DNA from: Campylobacteraceae bacterium
Lineage (GTDB): Bacteria > Campylobacterota > Campylobacteria > Campylobacterales > Sulfurovaceae
Length of the DNA stretch: 22,085 nucleotides
Direction of reading: 5' to 3'
Assembly (NCBI GenBank): GCA_026986355.1
Contig: JALSOO010000256.1
Location: forward strand, 1 to 22,085
This document shows positions 11,437 to 20,054 of this stretch, piece by piece. The translations under genes were made by a program, and so were the position numbers. The notes under the pieces are model-generated. The model did not search any database. It saw only the letters and a program-made list of their open reading frames with translations, and was not told where the DNA came from. Within the stretch, counting starts at the first letter, position 1; each line of letters opens with the position of its first letter.

Positions 11437-14373
11437 TTGGAAATATCTGCAAAAATCCTCTCGAATAAAAAGAGACTTCTAACTGAAATATATATTGAAC
11501 TGCAACAATACTTTGAGAAAAAATATGGCTCAAACACAATTATTCTTATCGAGATAGGTTCATTTTTTGAGATTTATGAGGTTAATAATAGTCAATTAAA
11601 AATAGGAAAAGCAAAAGAGATTGCAGAGTTACTCAATATTCAACTAACTCGTAAAAATAAAAATATTGTAGAGAACTCTATCCAAAATCCACTCTTAGCA
11701 GGAGTACCAACCGTATCATTAGAACGTTATTTAGCTAGACTTATAGCGTTACAAAAATATACAATTGTTCTTATCAAACAGAAAGGAGAGACTCCTAATA
11801 TTAAACGATATATCTCTAATATTATATCTCCTGGAACAAACTTTGAGTATCATACCCAAGCAGAAGAGAGCAATATAGTCTCACTAAATATTGATAGATA
11901 TAATGATATATACTCGGTAGGCTATTCGGCTATTGATGTTACTACAGGAAAGAGCATTATAAATGAGATACACTCCAATCGTGATGACAAAACTTATGCT
12001 CTTGATGAACTCTTTAATCTACTCCAAACCTACAATACAGCCGAAGTTATTCTATCTTTAAAAAATAGTCAAATAGATAGAGAGTGGATAGAGAACTATT
12101 TAGAACTTGGACAATTTCACACCTCTTACAATGAAAAATCCTATAAGATAAGCTATCAAAATGAACTATTTTCTAAAGTATATGAGATTAACTCTTTTCT
12201 ATCTGCTATTGAGTTTTTAGACTTAGAACGCTACCCCTACACTACAGAATCTCTAGCGATACTTATCGAATTTATTATAGAACATGATGAGGCGATTATC
12301 GCAAAGATGAACAGACCTATATTTTTAGGAGAGAGTCGTTATCTCTATCTAGGAAACAATGCACTAGAGCAGTTAAGTGTACTATCCAAAGATAAATCAG
12401 AAGTTACACTTCTTAAACTGATGGATAAGACCTCAACAGCCTTTGGCAAACGACTTCTAAAAGAGCGTCTCTTATCTCCTATTATAGACAAAAGGTTACT
12501 AGAAGAGCGTTATAATTTGAGTGAAAAACTTATGGCTAAAATTGATAGTTATGAGACCTATCTAAAAAATATCTATGATTTAGAGCGTATTATTAGACGT
12601 ATAAAACTAAAGAAACTTCACCCTGTTGAACTAACCTATATTGATATCTCATTAGACTCAATATCTAATCTATTAGAAGAGGCTCAAAAGAGTGGTATAG
12701 AGTTTGAAAAGAGAGTAATAGATGAGGTTAAAGAGTTTAAAATCTATCTAAATCAGACCTTTAATCTATCTATATGTGCAAAATTTCGTATTGAGAAGAT
12801 TAATGACAATATTTTTAAAAGTGGTATCTACCCTACCATTGATACTATTTTGGATAGACAAAATAGAGAGTTGGATAAATTAACAGTAGTACGTGATATG
12901 ATAGATAAACTCTTTGAAAAAGAGAAACTCTCCAAAAATAGTAAAAGCTCCTCCTATACAGAATTGAGATATTTAGAGAGTGAGGGCTACTCTATTACAT
13001 TAACAAGAAATAGATTTAACCTTGTAGAGAAAGAGTTAAAAAGCTTATTTATTACAATAGAGGGTAAACACTACTTTTTTAAAGATTTTAGCTACAAGCT
13101 ACTAAAGAGTTCAGTAAAGATAAACTCTACTCTCTTTGAAGAGATAACCAAAAGTTTTGAGAGCAACAGGATTAAGCTTATTGCTTTAGTAAAAGAGCGT
13201 TATTTAGAGAGCCTTTTATCTTTAGAGACTCGTTTCTCACACCTATTTGATGAGCTTATTACCCTTATTGCTAATATTGATGTGGCTATATCCAATGCAA
13301 AATGTGCCAAAACAATGAATCTAACTCGTCCAAAAATTATAGAAAAAGAGAGTCTATTTGATGCGATAGAGTTAAGACACCCTATTATTGAGGCAAATGA
13401 GCAGAGAGGTGTATATATCCCCAATGATATATATCTAGGTTCAGCCATAGATACAACACATAATCATATCACACTAACAGCTTCAGAGGGAAAAGCTGTC
13501 AATGGTGTTTTGCTTTATGGTATCAACTCTTCAGGAAAATCATCACTTATGAAGAGTATTGGACTCTCTATTATATTGGCTCAATCTGGTTTTTTTGTAC
13601 CTGCTAGAGAGTTAACTATAGGACTCTATGATAAACTCTTTACTCGTATCGTATCTGGAGATAATCTATATAAAGGGTTGTCTACCTTTGCTGTAGAGAT
13701 GATGGAGCTAAAAAATATCTTTAATAGAGCTACTGACAAGAGTCTAATATTAGGAGATGAGATTTCGCAAGGAACAGAGACTGAATCGGGTCTAGCTATC
13801 GTTACAGGAGCAATTTTAAAACTTCTAAAGCTAAAATCTACCTTTATCTTTGCAACACATCTTCATCAACTAAAAAATATAGATGCACTCCAAAAGATTG
13901 ACTCTCTCATACTTCTACACCTTGGAGTAAAATATGATGATAGTAGTGATGCACTTATCTATAATCGGAAACTACAATTAGGAATGGGTAGCTCACTCTA
14001 TGGATTAGAGTTTGCAAAATCTCTACACATGGATAAAGAGTTTCTAAAAAATGCCTATAGTATCCGAGAAGAGCTAATTGGAAAACAGTCAGAGATAAAA
14101 ACCCTAAGCAAAAAAAAGAGAAGCAGATATAATAAAAATCTATATGTTACCAAATGTGCTTTGTGTGAGGAAGCTGTAGATGAGGTACACCACATACAAC
14201 CTCAAGAGATGGCAAATGATTCAGGAATGATTGGGTATATCAACAAAAATCATAAATACAATCTCATTCCATTATGCAAAAAACACCATAAGATGGTACA
14301 TGAAGGAAAAGTACATATCTCTGGGTTTGTTATGACCTCAAAAGGATTGAAACTCCATTATGAGGAGTCGTAG
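11437..14373 (+). CDS. mutS7: MutS7-type DNA mismatch-repair protein with C-terminal HNH nuclease domain
   Basis: A 978-residue MutS protein. Near the N terminus GSFFEIYEV matches the mismatch-reading Phe-X-Glu motif of MutS domain I. Connector, lever and clamp regions follow, then the ABC-type ATPase: Walker A GINSSGKSS (695-703), the signature around LSTFAVEM, Walker B LILGDE (Asp774, Glu775), QGTETESG, and His808 in ATHLH. After about 880 the usual MutS C terminus is replaced by a zinc-HNH module: Cys907-x2-Cys910, VHH (918-919), Asn942, LCKKHH (Cys947, His950, His951). Asn942 to His951 has the classical HNH spacing. MutS7 proteins of Campylobacterota, octocoral mitochondria and some giant viruses have this fusion; the nuclease would nick the strand without MutL/MutH. 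TTG at 11437 is the only normal start: TAA at 11416 blocks the frame upstream and no ATG, GTG or TTG follows for 25 codons. Confidence 0.9.
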   Translation: MEISAKILSNKKRLLTEIYIELQQYFEKKYGSNTIILIEIGSFFEIYEVNNSQLKIGKAKEIAELLNIQLTRKNKNIVENSIQNPLLAGVPTVSLERYLARLIALQKYTIVLIKQKGETPNIKRYISNIISPGTNFEYHTQAEESNIVSLNIDRYNDIYSVGYSAIDVTTGKSIINEIHSNRDDKTYALDELFNLLQTYNTAEVILSLKNSQIDREWIENYLELGQFHTSYNEKSYKISYQNELFSKVYEINSFLSAIEFLDLERYPYTTESLAILIEFIIEHDEAIIAKMNRPIFLGESRYLYLGNNALEQLSVLSKDKSEVTLLKLMDKTSTAFGKRLLKERLLSPIIDKRLLEERYNLSEKLMAKIDSYETYLKNIYDLERIIRRIKLKKLHPVELTYIDISLDSISNLLEEAQKSGIEFEKRVIDEVKEFKIYLNQTFNLSICAKFRIEKINDNIFKSGIYPTIDTILDRQNRELDKLTVVRDMIDKLFEKEKLSKNSKSSSYTELRYLESEGYSITLTRNRFNLVEKELKSLFITIEGKHYFFKDFSYKLLKSSVKINSTLFEEITKSFESNRIKLIALVKERYLESLLSLETRFSHLFDELITLIANIDVAISNAKCAKTMNLTRPKIIEKESLFDAIELRHPIIEANEQRGVYIPNDIYLGSAIDTTHNHITLTASEGKAVNGVLLYGINSSGKSSLMKSIGLSIILAQSGFFVPARELTIGLYDKLFTRIVSGDNLYKGLSTFAVEMMELKNIFNRATDKSLILGDEISQGTETESGLAIVTGAILKLLKLKSTFIFATHLHQLKNIDALQKIDSLILLHLGVKYDDSSDALIYNRKLQLGMGSSLYGLEFAKSLHMDKEFLKNAYSIREELIGKQSEIKTLSKKKRSRYNKNLYVTKCALCEEAVDEVHHIQPQEMANDSGMIGYINKNHKYNLIPLCKKHHKMVHEGKVHISGFVMTSKGLKLHYEES

Positions 14374-14384
14374 ATAGGGAAGGT

Positions 14385-15659
14385 TTACTTGATACTGTAA
14401 GTGGATAAAACTTTCTCTTTATTCTTAGTTATAATCGTTAAAAACTTCTCGGTAATAGAAGAGTATGTATGATATTTTAATACAAATCGTTTACCTCTTT
14501 CACCCATATTCTCTAGTGCATAGTGAGGCATCTCATAAAGTTTTAAAATGGCACTCGCTACCTTATGACTATTTTGTTCTTTGATAGTTATTCCACAATT
14601 GGCTTGTTCAATTAAATCACCTTTACCATTAAAGAGATGTACAATGGGTTTCCCTGAATACATATAATCAAAAATCTTATTTGCTGATATACCATATTTA
14701 TATATTTCTAAATCTTCCCAGCCAATATAACATAGATTAAAGAGTTGCAAAACACTTTGAACCTCTTTTTTAGGAATAGCATCTAATATTGATATGTTTG
14801 TTAATTTTAAAGATTTAATTCTCTCTTTTAGACGCTCTTTTTCTGAACCTTTACCAATAAGGACAAATACAATCTCTTGATGTAATTTGAGTTCATTAGC
14901 AACATCAATCAATAAATCTAGCCCATCACCCATACCCATAGCACCTGTATATCCTACGATAAATTTATCTTTGGGTATTTGCTCTTTTGTCTCTTTATTC
15001 AGAGGCAGAGGAGAAGAGAGTTCCTCTAGTGAGATACCATTGGGAAGATAGGTAAATTTAAAATCAAAAATATTTTGTTCTTTAATATATTCAGAGGTAT
15101 TTGGAAGAACAGAGATGATATGGTCAGCTTTTTTAAATCCAAAATTAACAGATTTTTGCATTAGGTAGATAAGAGGATTTGAAGCTGAATAATTTTTAAA
15201 ATGCATCAATGTCAAGGGCCAAATATCTCTAATTTCAAAAATCAATTTTGCTTTATGTTTTTTTGCTAAATAGTAAGCAGGTAAAATCATCATAGGTGCT
15301 GACGTAGAACAGACTATGCTATTTGGTTTGGGTAACTCTTTTGGTAAGTTAAGTAACTTAAAACAAAATTGAAACCATTTTAGAACCCTTTTTTTATCTC
15401 TTGAATCTTTATATTTTAATACTTTTAGCCATAGATAATCAATCATATCAACTTTTTGAAAAAGATAAGATTGTTGTCTCTCTATGGGAGGATAGTTATT
15501 TAAAAAATGTGAATAAGAAGCTGTAATGATAATGGGTTTAATCCCTTTTCTTTTAAGCTCTTTTGCCATGTAGTAGTGTCGGTAGGTCATACCATGAAAG
15601 GGGCTTCCTGCATAGTCGTTAATAAACCATATAACTTCTTGTTGTTTTTTTTGTTTCAT
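14385..15659 (-). CDS. GT4-family glycosyltransferase (WbuB-like)
   Basis: A 424-residue GT-B fold enzyme with no signal or membrane span, expected at the cytoplasmic membrane face. The N-terminal half has the WbuB-like opening (WFINDYAGSPFHGMTYRHYYMAKELKRKG) and FEIRDIWPLTL; the C-terminal half has YLPNGI, VGYTGAMGMGDGLDLLID for nucleotide-sugar binding, and YGISANKIFDYMYSGKPIVH in place of the usual E-x7-E segment. Relatives of this subgroup add N-acetylated deoxyhexosamines such as FucNAc to a lipid-linked sugar, so an amino-sugar donor is likely but not shown. It is the last gene of the polysaccharide operon; its ATG lies 1 base after the stop of the WbqC-like gene. Its stop is 11 bases from the convergent mutS7 stop, with no terminator visible between them. 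Confidence 0.88.
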   Translation of the reverse strand: MKQKKQQEVIWFINDYAGSPFHGMTYRHYYMAKELKRKGIKPIIITASYSHFLNNYPPIERQQSYLFQKVDMIDYLWLKVLKYKDSRDKKRVLKWFQFCFKLLNLPKELPKPNSIVCSTSAPMMILPAYYLAKKHKAKLIFEIRDIWPLTLMHFKNYSASNPLIYLMQKSVNFGFKKADHIISVLPNTSEYIKEQNIFDFKFTYLPNGISLEELSSPLPLNKETKEQIPKDKFIVGYTGAMGMGDGLDLLIDVANELKLHQEIVFVLIGKGSEKERLKERIKSLKLTNISILDAIPKKEVQSVLQLFNLCYIGWEDLEIYKYGISANKIFDYMYSGKPIVHLFNGKGDLIEQANCGITIKEQNSHKVASAILKLYEMPHYALENMGERGKRFVLKYHTYSSITEKFLTIITKNKEKVLSTYSIK

Positions 15660-15660
15660 T

Positions 15661-16368
15661 TTATTTCTCTTTTGGAATAAATAGTTGTTCTTTTAAATTG
15701 TTAAGTCCCACATTAAAAATAGCATCGACAATAGAGGTACCTTGAATAAAATTATCTATTTGATATTGCTTATACTCAAAAGGTGGCATCTTATTGTAAA
15801 GTAATTCAATGTTATGCTGGGCATAAAGCGCTGTATCTTGATAGTTGTTACCACCACTCCCTGAGAGGTAAGTAGTAGCGTTTACATGATTGAGTAACTC
15901 AATAAGTCTTTGGGTTGAATCTGTTTTAACCTTAAAATTTGAACTTCTTATAAATTTAGTCTTAAATTTCAACTCTTTTGCAATGGTTTGAATAAAATTA
16001 ATATTATAAGAAGCTAAATCAATAGCCTCAAAGTTAATAAGCTCAAAAATCATCTCTTTATGTTCTTTAAAATAGGAAGTTTTGGCATAATTGGCTTGTA
16101 GGCTACCAAGTAGTTTCTTTTTCCATTTTTCATTGAGCATCTCTGTCTCATTTATATTTTGAATACCACTTTTCCTTTTAATAGGAATGGTGATATTGCT
16201 CTCTTTTGCTGATAGGATTAACGAGACTCTATTGGTATAGTTAGAACCTGTCTTAATAAATTGTACATCATCTAAAAATATAAAGGTATTTGATTGCCAT
16301 ATTTTATAAAAATATCCTAACCACGGCATAAAATTAGGTTGATGGATACCTACTATTTTATCAACCAT
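15661..16368 (-). CDS. WbqC-like family protein (copy 1)
   Basis: A 235-residue cytoplasmic protein of the WbqC-like family (PF08889). The family hallmark is at the start: IHQPNFMPWLGYFYKI, DDVQFIKTGSNYTNRV and, later, TYLSGSGGNNY. Members occur in O-antigen, capsule and other sugar clusters; their reaction is not established to my knowledge, although their neighbours suggest transfer of a small group to a sugar amine. ATG at 16368 follows GAGGT and overlaps the end of the PIG-L deacetylase gene by 16 bases, so the two are probably translationally coupled. A second copy (18094-18828) lies in the same operon and is clearly homologous along its length. Confidence 0.88.
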   Translation of the reverse strand: MVDKIVGIHQPNFMPWLGYFYKIWQSNTFIFLDDVQFIKTGSNYTNRVSLILSAKESNITIPIKRKSGIQNINETEMLNEKWKKKLLGSLQANYAKTSYFKEHKEMIFELINFEAIDLASYNINFIQTIAKELKFKTKFIRSSNFKVKTDSTQRLIELLNHVNATTYLSGSGGNNYQDTALYAQHNIELLYNKMPPFEYKQYQIDNFIQGTSIVDAIFNVGLNNLKEQLFIPKEK

Positions 16369-16991
16369 CGGATAACCTCAAAACTTTCAGCATACTCTAC
16401 ACCAATTTGAACCCCTCTAACTTTTGCCAATGAGAAGATAAACTCTTTACTCATATAGTCTCTACCCTCTTGTGATTTATACTCTTTTAATGCATTAACT
16501 TTACATAAAATATTTTTTTCCTCTAATTTAACAAAAGAGGTCGTATTAAAAGTAAGATTATTCCATATAAGTTCATATCCTAAAATAGTACAATTTTTAA
16601 AAGCTCTTAATCCCTCTTGTGCAATGGTGCTATGGTCTTGATGAATATCATGCAAAGATGGCATGAGAACCAAGTCTGGAACAATCTCTCGCTTATGTTT
16701 AATCAAATCTTCTAAAATCTCTTGTCTAGCATAGTTGAGTTTTCGTACTTTATAATGATAAATGATTACATTCTCTTTTTTTATTCCAAGTTTTGAAGTT
16801 GCCTTAACAACCTCTTTTGCCAATATATCTTTTGGGTGTCCTTTTGGTACAGACTCCTCTGCTGTTGAAAATGCAAAGTAATATACATTAGCTCCATTGT
16901 CAATCAGTTTTGAGATTGTACCACCAGCACCTAACTCGCCATCATCTGTATGTGGAGCAAGTACAAACACATTTTTAAATCTACTTAACAT
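16353..16991 (-). CDS. PIG-L/LmbE-type N-deacetylase
   Basis: A 212-residue enzyme of the PIG-L (LmbE-like) fold. The zinc motif is APHTDDGELGAGG (His14, Asp16, Asp17) and the second one is HDIHQDH (His117, Asp119, His120), both intact. The family removes acetyl groups from N-acetyl-hexosamine conjugates using a divalent metal. The gene starts directly after the stop of the GT4 gene (ATG at 16991, with GAGG inside that gene) and overlaps the downstream WbqC-like gene. This coupling suggests that the amine exposed by the deacetylase is the substrate of the WbqC-like protein; that is an inference. The Thr after His and the Gly before Glu vary from the common AHPDDE form, but similar variants are known in sugar clusters. 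Confidence 0.88.
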   Translation of the reverse strand: MLSRFKNVFVLAPHTDDGELGAGGTISKLIDNGANVYYFAFSTAEESVPKGHPKDILAKEVVKATSKLGIKKENVIIYHYKVRKLNYARQEILEDLIKHKREIVPDLVLMPSLHDIHQDHSTIAQEGLRAFKNCTILGYELIWNNLTFNTTSFVKLEEKNILCKVNALKEYKSQEGRDYMSKEFIFSLAKVRGVQIGVEYAESFEVIRWLIK

Positions 16992-18119
16992 TTAGCTTAC
17001 CTCTTCTAATTTTTTGTATAAATTTAATAATTTTTTCTCTTCATTTCCCCAATTATATATCTCTTGAACTCTTTTTATAGACTCTTTTTTGTCTCTATAT
17101 GTTGAGATAATCAAAGGAAATACTCTATCAAACTCCTCTTGATTAAAAATATCTTCAATTACAAATCCTGTTTTATTATCTACTACAAAACGTTTAAGTT
17201 CCAAAAGACCTGAAACAAGAATAGGTAATCCTACCATATAGTATTCAAACATCTTATTGGGTAGTCCTAAATTCCAACTTTTACAACGGTTCTCCTCTAT
17301 ACATAGACCAATATCGGCTGATGAGGTATATTGAAGTAGAATATTTGGTAGAACTGCATCATGAAAATAGATATTTTTTTCTCTTTTAGTGATTTCTAAA
17401 ATATTATCTTTAAGTTCTCCAAATCCCATAATAACATAGCTTACACCCTCTTTACCTCGAATAAGGTCTATAAACTCCAATATCCCTCTTCTAGGTTGTA
17501 GCCCTCCTTGATAGAGAAAGATAATATGCTCTTTAGGGATATTAAATTTTTCACGAAATATATCTTTTTTCTCTATATTAACTCTATGAGGAGTGTTATA
17601 AATAACAGTAGGTTTCTCTATCTGATAGAGTTTAACATACTCTTTAGCAATAGGCTCACTCACTGTAATCATGCTATTGACATACTTTAAAAAGAACTTC
17701 TCTATAATTTTAGAACTTCTTTTAATAAATTTACTCTGATTATGTCGTTCTGTCTCATACTCATGGGCATCATAAACAACTTTAATTGCTCTATTGTAAA
17801 ACTGTTTAACAATAAAAGCAACAGGAAGTGTATTTAAATCATTGCAATGAATAACATCAAAATTTTTACAATATTTTGCACTACTGTAGATATATTTTAT
17901 ATAAGCAACTATTTTGGTTAATGTTGAGTTATATTCATCTCTATCAAGATAACTAAATCGTCGTATTTTGTAGTTATTTTCTAACTCATTATCTTCTGTA
18001 TATCTATCTAAATGTGCGATAACTTCAACATGATAACCATACTGGGCTAAAGAGCTAGACTCTTTAATAATACGGTTGTCATTTTGAAAACTATCAAATG
18101 TTAAGTTTGCTATTTTCAT
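16992..18119 (-). CDS. GT4-family glycosyltransferase
   Basis: A GT-B fold enzyme, 375 residues from the start chosen here. The N-terminal half has NDNRIIKESSSLAQYGYHVEVIAH, FDVIHCNDLNTLPVA and YDAHEYE; the C-terminal half has FLYQGGLQPRRGILEFI for the nucleotide sugar and LPNKMFEYYMVGLPILVS near the donor phosphate site. It has no signal or membrane span. A TTG six codons further out has been proposed by reading-frame length alone, but ATG at 18119 (MKIANLTF) is preceded by AGGAG at the right distance and that AGGAG is part of the would-be extension. The gene overlaps the end of the upstream WbqC-like gene by 26 bases and abuts the PIG-L gene. The donor and acceptor sugars cannot be read from sequence. 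Confidence 0.87.
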   Translation of the reverse strand: MKIANLTFDSFQNDNRIIKESSSLAQYGYHVEVIAHLDRYTEDNELENNYKIRRFSYLDRDEYNSTLTKIVAYIKYIYSSAKYCKNFDVIHCNDLNTLPVAFIVKQFYNRAIKVVYDAHEYETERHNQSKFIKRSSKIIEKFFLKYVNSMITVSEPIAKEYVKLYQIEKPTVIYNTPHRVNIEKKDIFREKFNIPKEHIIFLYQGGLQPRRGILEFIDLIRGKEGVSYVIMGFGELKDNILEITKREKNIYFHDAVLPNILLQYTSSADIGLCIEENRCKSWNLGLPNKMFEYYMVGLPILVSGLLELKRFVVDNKTGFVIEDIFNQEEFDRVFPLIISTYRDKKESIKRVQEIYNWGNEEKKLLNLYKKLEEVS

Positions 18120-18828
18120 TATACATCTCCTCAAATTGTTTTTTTAAATTTTCAAATCCAATGTTAAAAATTACATCAATAATAGATAATCCCTTAACAA
18201 ATTTTTCAGTTCTATATTGAGGATATTCAAAATCAATAAAATTACTATAGGTTAAATGAATATTATTCTCTTTAAATAGTTGATGCTCTTGATAGTTGTC
18301 TCCACCACGTCCTGATATATAGTGAGTAGCATTAACCATTTTAGCAAGGTGAATAATTCTTTCAGTAGGGTTTTCTACAGCAGTACTCTTCATTAATGAT
18401 GATATCTCTATGGTTGTATCTATCTCTAATCTCTTTACAATCTCTTTGATGAAGTGAATATTATATTGAGATTGATTCGATATAGGATTAGATAATAGAT
18501 CAAAGATAAACTCTTTTTCCTTTTTATAATATGGACATTTACAATAGGCAAGTTCAATTCTCTTTTTATATTTTCGTTTCCATTCAAAATCAATGGGGTA
18601 TATTTCATTAATATTTTGAGTTAATCCTTTTACTCTTTTAATCGGAACAGTTAGTTTAACCGTTTGACCTCTTTCATTAATCGTAAAGCTATTTGTATAG
18701 GAAGAGCCACTTTTAATAAACTGAATATCATCAACCAAAATAAATACATCAGATTGGAATATTTTATAAAAATATCCTATCCATGGCAACATATTCGGTT
18801 GATGCATACCAACAATAATTTTGTTCAT
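18094..18828 (-). CDS. WbqC-like family protein (copy 2)
   Basis: A 244-residue protein with the same hallmarks as the copy at 15661-16368: MHQPNMLPWIGYFYKIFQSD, DDIQFIKSGSSYTNSF, the PIKR segment, PTERIIHLAK and HYISGRGGDNYQEHQLF. The shared blocks are near-identical but the proteins differ over much of their length, so the duplication is old and the copies probably act on different substrates. AAGGATAG before the ATG at 18828 lies inside the end of the upstream Wzy-like gene, whose stop is only 4 bases away. Function unestablished; see the PIG-L entry for the proposed role. Confidence 0.88.
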   Translation of the reverse strand: MNKIIVGMHQPNMLPWIGYFYKIFQSDVFILVDDIQFIKSGSSYTNSFTINERGQTVKLTVPIKRVKGLTQNINEIYPIDFEWKRKYKKRIELAYCKCPYYKKEKEFIFDLLSNPISNQSQYNIHFIKEIVKRLEIDTTIEISSLMKSTAVENPTERIIHLAKMVNATHYISGRGGDNYQEHQLFKENNIHLTYSNFIDFEYPQYRTEKFVKGLSIIDVIFNIGFENLKKQFEEMYNENSKLNI

Positions 18829-18832
18829 TTAT

Positions 18833-20053
18833 CTATCCTTTTATAATTTTTCTATCTTGTGCGATTGAGAAGAGTGCAAAAAATCCAAACATCATACGAG
18901 TATCAATTAGACTACTTGATTTTAATAGATTAAGTAGAAAAAAGAAGAAGAGAGCAACAGCCCAAGGGGAATTCTCTTTATCTATCATCATAAATACTCT
19001 ATAAAAAATTAATAGAAAAATAATAAGAGGGATATACCCTAATTCAAACCAAACTTCTAAAAATATATTATGTGGGTAGTCTAACTCATCAATACCCAGT
19101 TTTTCATATCCATAACTTCCAATTCCATATCCCCAAAAGGGGTGTTCATTAATCTTTTTAATTGAAAATTTCGCATTAACTATTCTACTATGAGCTGATG
19201 CCCCTCCATCACTGGTATTGACAAGCTCCATAAGTCTAGCTACAGTATTATCAACTAGCTTTAGTGATTTATCATAGTTTTCTAATTTAACATTAGATAC
19301 TAGAAAGATAATACTAAATGTCATAAACAACATTATTAAAATAGGAACAATTAATTTATTGAGAAGAAATGTGTTTATCATTATGAATAGTTGATAGAGT
19401 AGATATATCCCTAAAATAACAACGGTAAAAAGAAGAGGACCACGTCCTCCTGCAGAGATTAAAAAGATAAAAGAGATAACTAAAACACTCCATCGTATAG
19501 TAGGGTTCTGTTCTTTGTCAAAAAAGTAATATAGAAATAATATTCCATTGAGCCATGAGACAGTTAGATATAGAGAAGTCATCTGTTTTGCTACCTCTTC
19601 ACCTAAACTTAAAATGAGTGTCTCATCTCTATTTAGATAACTGGTATAGAAATTTAAAAATATAATAGAGAGTATGAAAATAGTAATAGTAAGTATTTTT
19701 ATAAAAAGTTTGATATTAAACTCTTTAACTAATAGAGGGAAAAAGAGGGCTAAAGCCATTGTTCCAAAATTAATAGTTTTTGTAATTGAACTACTCATCG
19801 CAGAGCTATAACTAATAGAAAAGATAATAAATAGGTAAAACAGCGTTAAGAGTAAAATTAATTCAAAACTATTTTTAGGTAATGATAAGAGGGTCTCTCT
19901 CATATGATTTACCATAATAATGGTAACCATTAAAGCACTTAAAAGGGTGAGGTCAGGGATACCACTTACTCCAATAAGAGGTAGAACTGCTTTGATTGTA
20001 CCACTTAACAGAAGAATGGAAAAAGCAAACTCTTTAGATAATATATAGTGCAT
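18833..20053 (-). CDS. O-antigen polymerase/ligase-type membrane protein (Wzy_C)
   Basis: A polytopic inner-membrane protein, 406 residues from the start chosen here, with about ten hydrophobic segments. The Wzy_C hallmark is present: SAGGRGPLLFTVVILGIYLLYQ in the middle, followed by a periplasmic loop with SAHSRIVNAKFSIKKINEHPFWGYGIGSYGYE and DYPHNIFLEVWFELGY. The family covers O-antigen polymerase (Wzy), O-antigen ligase (WaaL) and protein O-oligosaccharyltransferases; which of these applies cannot be told without more context, but polymerase fits a sugar operon. The longest reading frame would begin at 20200 and overlap the deacetylase gene by 146 bases; ATG at 20053 (MHYILSKEF), 1 base after that gene's stop, is far more likely, though its ribosome site is weak and translational coupling is expected. 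Confidence 0.85.
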   Translation of the reverse strand: MHYILSKEFAFSILLLSGTIKAVLPLIGVSGIPDLTLLSALMVTIIMVNHMRETLLSLPKNSFELILLLTLFYLFIIFSISYSSAMSSSITKTINFGTMALALFFPLLVKEFNIKLFIKILTITIFILSIIFLNFYTSYLNRDETLILSLGEEVAKQMTSLYLTVSWLNGILFLYYFFDKEQNPTIRWSVLVISFIFLISAGGRGPLLFTVVILGIYLLYQLFIMINTFLLNKLIVPILIMLFMTFSIIFLVSNVKLENYDKSLKLVDNTVARLMELVNTSDGGASAHSRIVNAKFSIKKINEHPFWGYGIGSYGYEKLGIDELDYPHNIFLEVWFELGYIPLIIFLLIFYRVFMMIDKENSPWAVALFFFFLLNLLKSSSLIDTRMMFGFFALFSIAQDRKIIKG

Positions 20054-20054
20054 T

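Noticed and set aside
13200..13448. Minus-strand frame inside mutS7
   Set aside because: Antisense to the conserved ATPase region of MutS; no independent support.
18120..18134. TTG start for the GT4 gene
   Set aside because: The extension encodes the AGGAG ribosome site of the ATG at 18119, and the protein family starts at MKIANL.
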